From Talaromyces rugulosus (Eukaryota; Ascomycota; Eurotiomycetes; Eurotiales; Trichocomaceae), in contig NC_049562.1 in NCBI RefSeq assembly GCF_013368755.1, positions 1,922,001-1,986,000 of the forward strand: a DNA stretch of 64,000 bases, given 5' to 3'. The position numbers were made by a program, and so were the translations under genes. Within the stretch, counting starts at the first letter, position 1; every line of letters starts with the position of its first letter. Positions 25,111-37,704 of the stretch are shown piece by piece. The notes under the pieces were generated by a model that was not told the DNA's origin, did no database searches, and saw nothing but the letters and a program-made list of their open reading frames with translations.

Positions 25111-26269
25111 CTAAGTAGAAACAGTTTCGTTCACCACGTTTTCGGGGCGTCCGTTTGCAAGAGCATATTCGTTTTGTACGTTGGTAAGAGCTTCGGACAA
25201 ACGTGCTTCGGTATCGATAACATTCTCAAAGACTGATTCTTTCTCTCTCCATGCCTGTTCTCGCTTGGGCCTCCATGTTCGTTGCCACTGCTCCTTGAGC
25301 TTATCGGATTCTATCTGTGCCCAGTGAACCTGGCGGCGAAGAAGCCGATACAACTGACTTGGAGGCAAGTCGAGTTCACGCCGATCGAAGCCTAGATCAG
25401 GGGTAAATTCCGGAACTGGGATCAATTCAGGTTCTTCTACATCCACATTGCTTGCACTGTCGCCATTCGTAGAATGTTCGGTATCATCCTTGCTACCAAG
25501 GTTGAGCTTCAGCTTGATCCGTTGGACCTTGTTGGCAGGGGTCGCGGTTTGACCCAGCAGGCTATTCTTGGGCACAGGATCGGAGGGCCGAAGAGCCTCA
25601 GTCTCGTGTACGGTTCGCATGTGTTTCGCGAGAGCATCGGAACGGGTAAAACTTCGGTCGCATTCTAAAAATGGTTGGGGACAATTAGAAAGTGATGCCT
25701 AACAAGATGTACTGGGGGGACTGATTTAGCGACATACCTGGCAACGCGCAGTAAAATGGCTTTTCCCTCGTATGACTTCGCATGTGTGCGCGCAGCGCAT
25801 AGCCACTGGCATGAGTCTGCCCTTTGCGACTACAGTCGACCCATTCACAGGAATACTTTTTCTGTCGAGAACCAATGTGGTCTTCGTGAATGTGGTTGAC
25901 CAAATTGTCCATATTTCCCAAATCACCAGCCTCGCATCCATCCCAACGACAGATTGAGACCTGCTCGCCGCCTTGTCCACTGTAGTCATCATCCTGGCCA
26001 CCGCCAATCAGTGCGAGAAGGGAGGGCGAATTGGGGATGTCGCCGTCTGTATCGGACGAGATAGGGCTCGAGGGCGAGGTTGGGACATTATCGCCCTGCA
26101 CGGATGAAATAGGAGTGTGGTGATCCCAGGAAGCAACACCGGTTCGTCGCCTCTTTGATGGTGGTATGCTTGAAGCCGATGGAGATTGGCCATCTTTGTC
26201 CAATTTGATGTCCTCGGTCAAGTCATCGGACGCGATAGACGACAGAGGGGAGCCTGGGGAATCCGCCAT
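25111..26269 (-). CDS. C2H2 zinc-finger protein, Iec1 (INO80 subunit)-like
   Basis: Exons 26269-25738 and 25664-25111 on the minus strand; 1086 nt, 361 aa. After a Ser/Asp-rich N-terminus with a basic KRRR patch come three C2H2-type fingers: CRWDGCEAGDLG..H..H, CEWVDCSRKG..H..H with the TREKPF linker, and CALPECDRSFTRSDALAKH. The second half carries KLKLNLG, then a helical part (SQLYRLLRRQVHWAQIES). The first finger type (C-x4-C with a long loop) plus this C-terminal helix recalls the fission-yeast INO80 complex subunit Iec1. A chromatin role is therefore likely, but a plain DNA-binding regulator is the alternative. The start was set at ATG 26269. Confidence 0.8.
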
Positions 26270-26888
26270 TGTGACGTGCAATTCTCTTAGTCCAAACTGT
26301 ATTGAGCTGCGAAATCGGGAGGGCCGAGGGTGGTTTGCGAGGTGTTCTTGTTGATCAAGGGCGCTCTGTAAGATGAAGTTGAATGGCAGTGGTTCGATGC
26401 GGAGGCACGTGATTGGAGCTTAGGTCTTGAAGCTTCCCGCCCGAACTTTTTTTCTTTCTCTTCTCACCCCTCGGAACACACAACACTCGTCAACATTGCT
26501 ATTCCATAACCTTTTTATTTATTTATTGATTGTTTGTCTTTCGCAGGCTTCTTTTTCATTATGCATTATTATCAGGATATACACACCATGAACACCGAGC
26601 TCTCAATATTGTCATGCTCGTGAAGTGCTGGCTGGCGTAGGTAAGCTACATTGTTTTTTTATGCCCTTCTTTACATAAATCACGACGTGATGAGCAACAA
26701 AGTGAATTCTGCAATGCTGACAGCTTCCCAATCTGTGGTGAAGTTGTGTGTTGACCCCTTCTACACTTGACCTGACTTTGAACATCATTCTTTTGAAATT
26801 TTCAAAACTAGTACAAATGGTTTGCTAATCATTGAATTAAGAATATGTACTAGACTATTGAAGGATCCTTGATTGCACCACCTGTGTC
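26270..26888. other. Upstream region of the C2H2 gene
   Basis: Holds the C2H2 gene promoter (-) and, at its other end, the 3' side of the AKR gene. No gene seen. Confidence 0.45.
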
Positions 26889-27974
26889 CTAATAGCGACT
26901 GCCTTGCACCACGTGTCCTTTCAGAATCGAGTCAATCTCGGCAAACTCTTCATCGGATAGAGTCTGTATCCCTTGAGTATTCTGAATCACCTTGTCCTTA
27001 GTTGTCCCACCGGGGATAGGGATGATCGTAGGAAGGCCAGGTTTGTTGTTTAAACTGCGGACCCAGGCAAGCGCAATTTGAGCCGGAGCAGATCCCCTGC
27101 GTTTGGCTAGGGCCACTATCTCTTGAATAAGTTTTAGATTGTGCTCGTAGTTTTCACCTTGGAATTTAGGAACGAGGCGACGGAAGTCTCCTTCTGGGAT
27201 ATCCGTAAATTTGGCGATCTCTCCAGTGAAAGCACCTCGACCAAGCGGAGAATAGGCGATGACTGGGATGTTCAGCTCGGCGCAGGTTTTGGCGATGTCG
27301 TTCTCGAGAATGTCCAAAGACCACAAAGACAGCTCTACTTCCACAGCAGCAATGGGGTGGACCTTGTGTCTAAACAAATATCGCAGTTAGCCTGATAGCT
27401 CTTTCAAATACGATTTGCTCATACGTACGCTCTTCTGATAGTCTCCGCATCTACTTCACTGAGGCCAATGCCGCCAATCTTGCCTTCTTTGACCAGCTGT
27501 GCTAGAACTGTGACAGTTTGCTCGACAGTTGTGCCAGGGTCCTGCCGAGCACATTCAAAGATGTCAATCGATTTGGTTCCATCCAAGACTCGTAGACACT
27601 CGTCAACACTGGCGCGAATGTTCTTTTCCGAGCCATCCGGTCTGAATTCACCCCGGGCCAGACCACCCTTGATACTGAGCACAACCTTGTCTGCGTTCTG
27701 TGGGTTCTTGGTAAAGTACTCCTTGAGTAAGTGGCAGGAGTGATTGTCTGGTGTTCCATAGAATTCACCACCATTCCAAAAGTTGGCACCCAGTTCCAAG
27801 GCTGTATCCAACGTCTCGAAGCACACTTCTCTAGAAGGTGGTGTGGGATTCCAAGTCATGCCTGTAGGCTGTGTTTAGCAACCCGGGATGTAAATAACAA
27901 TCAATCAATGCATGCAACTTACGCATGAGGCCATAGCCTGTTGGACCGACTTCTTTTCCAATGAGAGTAGGCAT
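26889..27974 (-). CDS. Aldo-keto reductase, pyridoxal reductase-like (AKR8 type)
   Basis: NADPH-dependent reductase; the closest known role is reduction of pyridoxal to pyridoxine in the fission-yeast Plr1 group. Exons 27974-27923, 27861-27429 and 27369-26889 total 966 nt, 321 aa. AKR marks: TALELGANFWNGGEFYG with the catalytic Asp replaced by Asn (FWNGGEFYG where most families have D) and the Tyr kept, VLSIKGG with the catalytic Lys, IDIFECARQDP where AKR8 has E-x-AR rather than H, AYSPLGRGAFTG, and IPIPGGTT in the cofactor site. Similar FWN/FWD variants occur in this subfamily. A TATA box lies about 105 nt upstream. Confidence 0.88.
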
Positions 27975-28077
27975 ACTGGGCAGTTATTTGTTGTAGACGG
28001 AGTGATAGTAATTACTGTTGAGAATGAAATTTTAAGGCATGTGGTTAATTGACATATTGATGCAGACAATGTCCTTG

Positions 28078-28085
28078 TATTTATA
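28078..28085 (-). promoter_or_regulatory. TATA box of the AKR gene
   Basis: On the minus strand TATAAATA lies about 104 nt upstream of the ATG at 27974. Confidence 0.45.
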
Positions 28086-28609
28086 CCAGATGTTTATTAA
28101 TTTCAAGGAGCGTTTAGTCATCTATGATGTACATATTATGTTTTGGCAGTTTACTAACCCCCGCTCTTACTCCGACAGGAACCAATTCTAACCCCGTTGG
28201 GCGTTCGGCTTTAACGCCAAATCCGACCGCTAGCGGCAACGCGGCCTCCGGTCTCTACATCGCCTCTTCGGGTTTCTATTTTTGCTCTACTTCAAGGGCC
28301 TATACTCGTGCAGATCTTCATTTGTTGCTAATAAAACCTAGCTAAAACATTCTCGTATGTCGTAATTTCATCAAATCGCGCCCACAGCTTGCTTGCTCAT
28401 CGGCAATATCAACAGGCCATCCGCTTTCGGTATCGGGCCGAACAACTTCATAGCTTCGATATTTTTCTAATTCTTTCATCTTCTTGCGTATAGCCATAGC
28501 CGGAGTTAAACTAACAATGCTAAAGTCCTGGTGTGACCGGATGTGTAGCGTCCTCCGTGACCATGCCGGATTTAATACCCCCGTCATTGTCGTTCGTTCG
28601 GCTTTTCAC
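28086..28609. other. Intergenic
   Basis: Between the AKR promoter and the stop of the Asp-rich gene (-). An 81-codon open frame on the minus strand (28342-28587) has no recognised similarity and no clear splice link to the gene upstream. I leave it uncalled. Confidence 0.4.
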
Positions 28610-29289
28610 CTATGCCGTTATTATCTTATACATTACGACAGGGGTCGATGTGGGTGTGGCCGATATTGGCGTAGTGCTCGAAAAATAGAAGACGGTGGGT
28701 GACGATGCAAGTGTCTCGTCACGGTGCAATGATGGAATGCTGCTCGGGCTTGGTGTACTGCTTGCAACCGCGTGTGCGGTCTGAGATCCAGTGGGAGTAG
28801 ATTGACGCGCTGGTACGCTGGGAGTTGGCTTGATCATATTCCCTTTTTTGGGGAGATCTTGGTGGCCTTCCTTCCTGTCGTTGTCGTTGTCGTCGTCATC
28901 ATCATCATCATCATCATCATCATTGTCGTCGTCAACATCGTCGTCGTCGTCGTCGTCGTCGCTATCGCCATCATCGTCTCCCCCAATCGCCCCCTTTGTT
29001 ACTGCCTGGTCGATCCAGTTTTGGATATCTTGATTGTTGGGGATTTTCGTATCCAAGCTTTTCAAGAAATCGCCTACATCAAAGGGGTTTTTGAATCTCT
29101 TTGAAAATCATCAGTTTCAATGTTGTAAAAGAAGTATGTGTAATTTGATTCTCAACTTACCGGTTCGGGTGACCTCGACGTCAAAACGTTTGACGAGTCA
29201 TGCGTCAAGTCATCAGCGGATCGTAAAGGGAGGCCATGGATGAGACTAGCAACAGAGGCAAGTCCAACAAGAAGTGATGAAGAGACCAT
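28610..29289 (-). CDS. Small secreted Asp-rich protein of unknown function
   Basis: Not recognised by family. Exons 29289-29161 and 29098-28610 join in frame (129 + 489 nt, 205 aa). It starts with a good signal peptide (MVSSSLLVGLASVASLIHG, cleavage near residue 19-20). A short folded-looking part follows (FKNPFDVGDFLKSLD, DIQNWIDQAV), then an almost pure Asp tract of about 35 residues (roughly 84-119) encoded by GAY repeats. The tail is rich in Ser, Thr and Pro, suggesting O-glycosylation. The poly-Asp tract could bind divalent cations or simply reflect repeat expansion (inference). The C-terminal exon might be extended by an unseen intron. Confidence 0.6.
28876..28977. repeat. Coding trinucleotide repeat (GTC/ATC)
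   Basis: About 100 nt of near-pure GTC and ATC triplets on the plus strand, read as GAC/GAT (Asp) codons of the secreted protein. The mixture of two triplets implies repeated slippage. Confidence 0.85.
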
Positions 29290-30470
29290 ATTTGTAGCCG
29301 ATTGTATAGCGCTCTTCTAATTCACTTGGAAACGATGGATTGAACACAAGGGTGGCTAAGAAAGTGCGCACTAAGGCAATTTAGACACATTCAATATTAA
29401 TAAAGATATAGAAATTCAAATGTCAAAGACTGATAGCGGGGATCGGATCCTTATACCAGGCGGCCGTAGCAGGAAGAGGTGGCAGGTTTCCCAACCTCTA
29501 GGAGATATCATGCATGCATTATCAATTAAGGTCTGGCGCATTGAATATGTGCCGCTCCTTATTGAATGTAATTGCATGAGGTAATAAGGGGAAGACGTAA
29601 AACCATTGGAGAGTCAGCATTCCGTTATGGGCAATTTGAAACTGCGACTCTCCCCGAATGCCAGATGACATACAAGGCCAAAAGAGTGGAAATAAATTAT
29701 ATGTACATCAAGTTTTGTTTTGGAATGTGTCATCTCGCACAGGCGGGTTAGTGCTCAGACTATGTATCTAGTAGCAGTTCATTTCAACACACATGTAACC
29801 TCACAAGGGGGTGATACCTGCGGACAACAGCATTTAAATTCCCTAGAGAGTTGATCAGAAACATATTAAAGGTCGAACGTCATCAATATGATTTTGTCTC
29901 CGGCGCGTTTGCTGTGGGCTGACCACATTCTTGTCATGTTTGTGGAATGTGTGGCCAATGCCCCTGGCCGTCCTTCTTATATCGTAAGCATAAGTCGGGC
30001 TAGGGAAACTTTGAAAAAATATTGAATATATAGAGAGATACCTGGGCTTTACAGGAAACGGAATATCAATCGATACTATGTATGTAAGAGATTGTGGAGC
30101 AATTGTTGCCGAAAAGGGTAATTTTTTGACAGCCCCGAGAGAGCCGGAGTTGCTGCTCTTAAAGCGACGTAAATACAGACACAATGAGGCCCTCGAAAGC
30201 TCTTTACTATTATTATCTTTCCCTCTCTAGTTTTTTATTATTGTCAGGCTACACAGAATTTGCAACAAAGCCGGTCACATGATGCATCAGCTTATGTAAT
30301 GCCACAGAAAAGGAGTCGGCCGCCGCTTTTCACCCCGTTTCCGCCAGCTTTAACTCGTTGTAGTTATTGATGTGACCTCTCAACTCGCGCTACTCAATCG
30401 AAAATTCTAGACGGAGTTTTTGGCTGCCACAAGTAGCCTCCTTTTCCGCTCAAGCATAGTTGAGCCAATA
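29290..30470. other. Divergent intergenic region
   Basis: 1.2 kb between the secreted-protein gene (-) and the second Zn2Cys6 gene (+). Moderately AT-rich. Short frames only; no gene seen. Confidence 0.45.
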
Positions 30471-32883
30471 ATGGATCCGCCATGGGGAGACCCCAGACCC
30501 GGTGCGGTCGCTGCACCTATTTCGTCCATGTCCGACTCCAATACAAGCACCAGACCCAAGTCATTGCCTCGTGGTGGTGGCGCCGGACCTCGTGCATGTA
30601 GAACGTGCGCTGTTGCCAAGGTTAGATGCATTCCTAGTGAGAGTGACAATTCTAGGTGCCAAAGGTAAATTAATGGCTTCATTCCCCCCCGCTTCCCGTT
30701 TGAGGACTCCGCGATTGATGCCGGTGATTACATAGATGTACAAGGCTAGGGAAAGATTGCGCTCTCCAGCCCTTAAAGGAAAGGAAAAAACGTAAATCAG
30801 CGCCGAGGAAAAAGTAGATCAGACCTGCACCATAGATCACTCAAAAGGCTGACTGCAGTCTACTAGCCGTGTGTCTCAGTTGGAACAGAAGTTGGACGAC
30901 ATTGTCACTCTGCTCAAAGAATCGCAGGATCAAGATGGCAAAACAAATACCGACACAAATGAAGACACAAATTCGTCGTCGGCAGGGTCCCCGATGGAGA
31001 CGTCACATCTCGATACCCTGTATCACAGGAGAACCTCGTCGGCAATCTATGCAGATACCATCCCACGATCTCATCCCATCAGGACCATGTTACAGGCACC
31101 ACCTACCAGCAACACTGGCTTTACGCATACGTCGCCAATGCCGGACCCGCGACCTGCAGGCCAGGTGGAACAGTTCACGCCTAGGACACAGCAGGATGTA
31201 TGTCTAGAAGCTTATAGGTCTTCCATGGCCACGTACTTCCCTTTTGTGTTGGTTCCTAGTCATATCACTGCAAATGAGCTAGCCGAAAAGAAACCTTTTC
31301 TTGCAAAAATGATCTTCACCGTGTCCCATTGTCAAGACTATGGGCCCCACAATGAACGAGGAAAAGAGATACTTCGGCATCTGACCGACCGACTTTTCCT
31401 AGAAGGTGAGAAGTCCTTGGACCTTTTGCAGGGAATGCTCATCTATATCGCATGGTAAGATTGTCTGCCTTTTCAAGTGAAAAAGACATGGGCACTAACA
31501 AGCCAATGCACAACATAGGTATCGAATTTTGTTCTACGGCGGCAGGCAAATAACAACTCTCCTGCAAATAGCAACTTCTCTGGCAACGGACCTGGGGTTG
31601 AACTTGCCAGTCCGGGAAGATCGGTACAAAACCGTTCAAGACGTAATCTGGACGCTTCTACAGGGCGTCGTAAACATTCAGCGCCAGACACTGGAAGAGC
31701 GACGTGCTTTTCTAGGCTGCTTTTATTTATCCTCCTGGTATGTAGGATGCCATCTCTTTCCGAACTTTGCTCATGTAAATTTCATGCAGGATTTGTTTCT
31801 CGTCGCTAGGAATGGAGCCAATTCCATACACGCCATACGTCAAGGAATGCTGTCAAGTTTTGGCAGAGGCAAATCAAAGCCCGAGCGATTTACTTGCGGT
31901 TGAGCTGGTTCGCATTCAATGTGTTATGAATTCTGTGCGCCAGGCAGTACCGGCAGGTCCTATAGAGATGGAAAAGTTTTATACTTCAATCGACCTGCAT
32001 ATCAGTGCTGCCCAGCAGCAACTAGAAACTCTTAGAAAGAATTGGCCTGTCAACAAGGCCATTCAAGGTCAGTTCAAACACTTGTCTAAATCCTTCTCGA
32101 AGCGTACTTATTGATACGTTCCCAGAACAACTAACCCTCCATTACTACTACGCCGAAATGCTTCTTTATGAAATTCCTGTCTTTCTTATCCTCAACCGAC
32201 CTAATTTTAACCAATCCGACTGGCCGCCTGCACTCAACCACCGAACAATAGAATACCTCACTCTGCTTGGCTCATCGGCCACCGCCGCTCTAGAAACCTT
32301 CTATGCTATACACCATCGGAACTACTTTCAAATCACGATGATGTCCTGGGAGCCGTTCATACGTGTCCTAGTCATAGTGCGCAAGCTGATATTCCTCAGA
32401 GAAGTTCCTGGATGGGACTATAAGGAGGCTCGTCGGCATTTCGACCTGGCGGGAATCCTTGACAAAATCACGGCAAACACTACCAAAGCGAGTGAACTGG
32501 CGCGACTGGTCAATAGTGGAACGGACGACGCTTGGGGTGGATGTCATAATACCAGACCAGACCAGCACCATATCTTTATAGACGGTAAAAATGACATGCT
32601 CCTCGATCTCGCCGCTCGGACAAGCCGCTTTAAAGCGGGATACTTCGAGGCTATTCGCCTAGAAGAGGCCGGTGTGCCTACGGATGGCCAACCACTGGTT
32701 GCTTCGTCACAACCGGCTCATCAGCAGGTTCCCAGTGACGGTGGGCAGCATCAATACCAGCAAATGCCACCCCAGAACATAATGGGCACGGAAATGTGGC
32801 CGGCCCCGGAGACTGGAGAGACATTGCCAACGATGGACGACGACTTTTGGCTCGGGTTCTGGCAGGAGTGGCAGCTTAATTGA
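30471..32883 (+). CDS. Zn2Cys6 fungal-specific transcription factor
   Basis: Nuclear zinc-cluster regulator. Exons 30471-30664, 30736-30813, 30867-31454, 31519-31737, 31790-32067 and 32126-32883 total 2115 nt, 704 aa. Zinc-cluster cysteines are 43, 46, 53, 63, 66 and 73; the third loop is long (nine residues between Cys53 and Cys63). A basic stretch (KERKKRKSAPRK) and a coiled-coil start (RVSQLEQKLDDIVTLL) follow. The middle region contains GMLIYIAWYRILFYGGRQ, AFLGCFYLSSW and IPYTPYVKECCQVL. The tail is Gln-rich with an acidic, aromatic end (FWLGFWQEWQLN). The exon 2/3 junction is the least sure: the CAG acceptor would shift the frame, so I used the TAG acceptor eight bases later. Confidence 0.88.
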
Positions 32884-33320
32884 CGTCGAAATGCTCTGCG
32901 CTCTTTCCTTGTGATGTATATTATTGACTACACGCTTGTATGCATATTTGCAACAACGCAACACAGAACTGATGCCTAATAGCACTACTACATATGCACA
33001 TTGCAGTATGTGTTTCATTCGTCTATACTCTATCCGCTCTAGTGTTGGTTCAATTGCAAACCACCAACACCCCGGGCCCACTATTAATCCTTCACAACAA
33101 CCTGACAACAACGCGCGCGATGGCTATTATCATTACTTATTAGTGAATTACTAGATCATTAAATTACCATTGGCTGCTCTGACCTGACCGTTGGTCTCTG
33201 AGGCTGATGGAGAGTTGAGCCCTTGAGCTCAAAGTGTTTTTCTAATCTTCGGTCACTTTTACCTTTTTCCCCCCAGACTGCGAATTGGGACCACCGATCA
33301 TACCGCTAAAATATTATTAA
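32884..33320. other. Intergenic
   Basis: 3' side of the Zn2Cys6 gene and upstream region of the membrane-protein gene. No gene seen. Confidence 0.45.
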
Positions 33321-34817
33321 ATGTCTTTATCCTCATTTGTCCTTCTTCTCGTGGTACTCCCCGCCATTACACTCTCACAAACAACACCCGACGCGAAAAA
33401 GGGCTGGCAGTCTGGAGACAACGACAGGTCATCGTTTGATATCCTCTGGGGCTGTTTCTCGACCATCTTTGCCTGCACCTGGTCTGTGCTCCATTTGAAT
33501 GTATCAAATCCAAGGGAGTCTGAGTCGCGCATTTTCTGGCGACAAGTGAAATGGTTTATTTTGACTATTTTTATTCCGGAGTACCTGGTAGCTGTTGCTG
33601 CAGACCAGTTCTGGGAAGCTCGGATTTGTGTCAAAAGCTTTGAAAAGTCCAAATTGGAACGTGTTCACTCGAAAGTGTCGGCTGATACTGATGTCGAGTT
33701 ACAAGATGCGACTTAGGATCCATCACCACCATCATCAGAGAGTCAGAAAGTCGAATGTGAAGAGGAAACTTTGGAAAAGGAGAAGACCCAGCCTTGCAAT
33801 TTAACTGGTGGTTCGCCTACAATTGAAACAACTGAAATATCAGAGAATATCGAGAGCAACGAACACCCAGAACCCGAAAAAAGCCAGCAGAGCGCAACAA
33901 AAGCGAGTGCATATGACGATGACTGGACGCTTGCCCATGGGTTCTTCACTACGATGGGCGGTCTGGCAATTCAAACAGAAGACAAAAAGGAATACTCAAT
34001 ACTGAAAAATGATAGCCCGGTTAAGCTTCTCGAAAGCGGTCGAGTCGACTTTCCTTGTATTACGACAGAGGATATCAAACACCGAAGCAAAACAGACGCG
34101 TTTGTAAAATTTATCGCTGTTTGCCAGAGTACCTGGTTCGCGATCAACATAGTGGCCCGGCCTGGTTCTAACCTTCATGTAACGCCACTTGAGCTGGCTA
34201 CAGCGGCATATGTTCTATGTGCAGTTATTGCCTATGCGCTATGGTGGCATAAGCCCAAGGACGTGACGGTTCCGATTATTATCAACGTCCCATCATCACC
34301 ACCGCCAGACACAACCACGAATACAGAAGAGCCGACTCTGAAACACTACCTCGATCTTATTGCACCTCGCAAATGCAATGATTTCGCAGGGGTTAGCACC
34401 CTGGATCTATTATCAGGACGCGTCAAGGTAAAGGCAACATTTAGCCAAGCAGAGCTACGTCGCATGAATTGTGCAAGCCTCGTTGGCTTATTTGTTGGTC
34501 TCATATACTGTGGCATTCATCTTACGGCTTGGAATTTTCCCTTTCCTACGCCAGGTGAGAGAAAGGCATGGCGGATATGTACGCTTGCGTCAATTTCTAC
34601 AGCAGCTGCTTTGATTCCCTTCTATTTGCCCGGGCTAACCTTGTCCAAAACAAAGGGTGTATTGGCTGTCCTTCTTACGCTGGACTATTTTGTAGGCTAC
34701 TTTTGCTATATTATTGCCAGAATAGTTCTTATGGTCTTGATGCTCATGAGCTTTCGGCTGCTGCCAACAAGTTGCTATGATACTGTTGACTGGCTGTCAG
34801 CCCTGCCTCATTATTAA
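33321..34817 (+). CDS. Fungal multi-pass membrane protein interrupted by one in-frame TAG
   Basis: Two open segments, 33321-33716 and 33717-34817, lie in the same frame and are separated only by TAG at 33714-33716. The N-terminal part has a signal peptide (MSLSSFVLLLVVLPAITLS) and the segment DILWGCFSTIFACTWSVLHL. The C-terminal part has AHGFFTTMGGLAI, then VCQSTWFAINIVAR, TPLELATAAYVLC with ALWWHKPKDV, and at least three more hydrophobic helices. Together they match a large ascomycete family of uncharacterised membrane proteins that have both halves in one chain (from memory of the family). Options: pseudogene, readthrough, sequence error, or a 42-nt in-frame mini-intron (33675-33716, GTGTCG...TTAG). 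Confidence 0.7.
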
Positions 34818-35188
34818 CCTTCAATGTCTTGGAGAAAGAAAGAAAAAGAATTACATAGTGGGAGTGACTATTATAATCTACGTTCTCTGGAAGATAACAA
34901 TCACGTGGAACAATAATTAATTAATTTTCCCTAGTTTGTTGGACACCCAAGTCCTTTACCACAAAACCCAAGACAAATGAAAAGTTTAAAAAAACAAATC
35001 CCCAAACAAGATGCCGCTTTTTTGGAATTCAAGTTCCGCCGTTGAAGGCTAAATGCTCGTGTGTTCTTATGTTGATTAAGAACTCTTTTTTCATGTTTCA
35101 TAACATCGTAACCTCATGTTGAAAGAAGTCTATATGTCACCGTGCGCCTAAGATAGATGGGTGAGAAATAAAGGGTATCATATCCACT
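34818..35188. other. Convergent intergenic region
   Basis: Between the membrane-protein gene (+) and SAH1 (-). AT-rich; no gene seen. Confidence 0.45.
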
Positions 35189-36738
<1,550 letters not shown>

Positions 36739-36754
36739 TGTGAATTGTAGCTGT

Positions 36755-36838
36755 CTGAAAGAGGGGGAAAAACAACTGGATTCGATGGTCAGCTTCGGAT
36801 GCCACACGGGTCTATGGAGACCTATGGCAGAAACTCAC
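36755..36838 (-). other. Predicted 5' leader intron of SAH1
   Basis: Minus-strand donor GTGAGTTTC at 36838 and acceptor CCTCTTTCAG at 36755, 17 nt before the ATG. The polypyrimidine tract is good. Confidence 0.5.
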
Positions 36839-37704
36839 GGTGGATGTATCTGAGAAGGACAGATGGGAGATGAGCAGGAGGAAAGAAAAGTTCGAGGGGG
36901 GGAGAAAATGTACTAATAGTCTGGCCGCGCCGGGCGACGAGGGGCAGCGGGCGGTGGCCGAAAAACCTGGGCTCCACAAATCTGCCGCAGTCCCGCACCG
37001 CAGCGCAAACAACATCAACAACAACCATCCTCAAAACAGCCCCACGATGGGCGATGTGGGAGGCGGACGGGGCTGGCAATCGGTCTCTACAGGCTGGGCA
37101 CGACGCACTCGGTGGTTTCGTCGCGAGCGAGCCATTGGTGCCCCAGCGCGGCCTAAATCCCGGCCTTCAGAAAACAGCCGCTTCGGAGTCCGACGAACTT
37201 TGGGGCCTCTCTCTCGCTCGACTGCAACGGGGAATAGGATATCAAGTGCCCGAATCATTGTTTCATCGACGGCTCTGTCTGCTTTTTACAAGACGCTCAC
37301 TGTTGGTTCTAATACGTAAGACGCACGATCATCATGGAAACAGAAAACAACAATCTATTGCTGTCTATCCACCCGAAAGAGACTAACTAGGCTTTTGAGG
37401 TTTTTGGCTTTGTGAGCAGCGCGCAATAGGACTGCCATGCACCGTGTATACCCGACGGCAGTGGAAAAAAAAAAAACAATCCCGTGATCAAATGAACAAA
37501 GTCGCAGTCTTGCCATTGTGGCCAACGAGGACAGCCTGTGTATGTGGATGTGTATGTGAATGTCAAAGTGTATGTGGATATTTATGCAAATGCAATGCAG
37601 TGCCAAAGATGGATCAATGCCAACCCGAGATGCAGAGTGTGTCAAAAGCAGAAGGGTAAAAAAAAAAAGCAACATTTCGTAACAGCGTCACAGTGGAAGA
37701 CCAC
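36839..37704. other. Intergenic, SAH1 promoter side
   Basis: SAH1 upstream region followed by the 3' side of the UPF0643 gene. Contains A-runs near 37466 and 37660. No gene seen. Confidence 0.45.

Noticed and set aside
28342..28587. 81-codon minus-strand open frame after the Asp-rich gene
   Set aside because: No recognised similarity and no in-phase junction to the upstream gene; left uncalled.
29855..30184. 109-codon minus-strand open frame
   Set aside because: AT-rich, with no motifs, no splice sites and no family resemblance.
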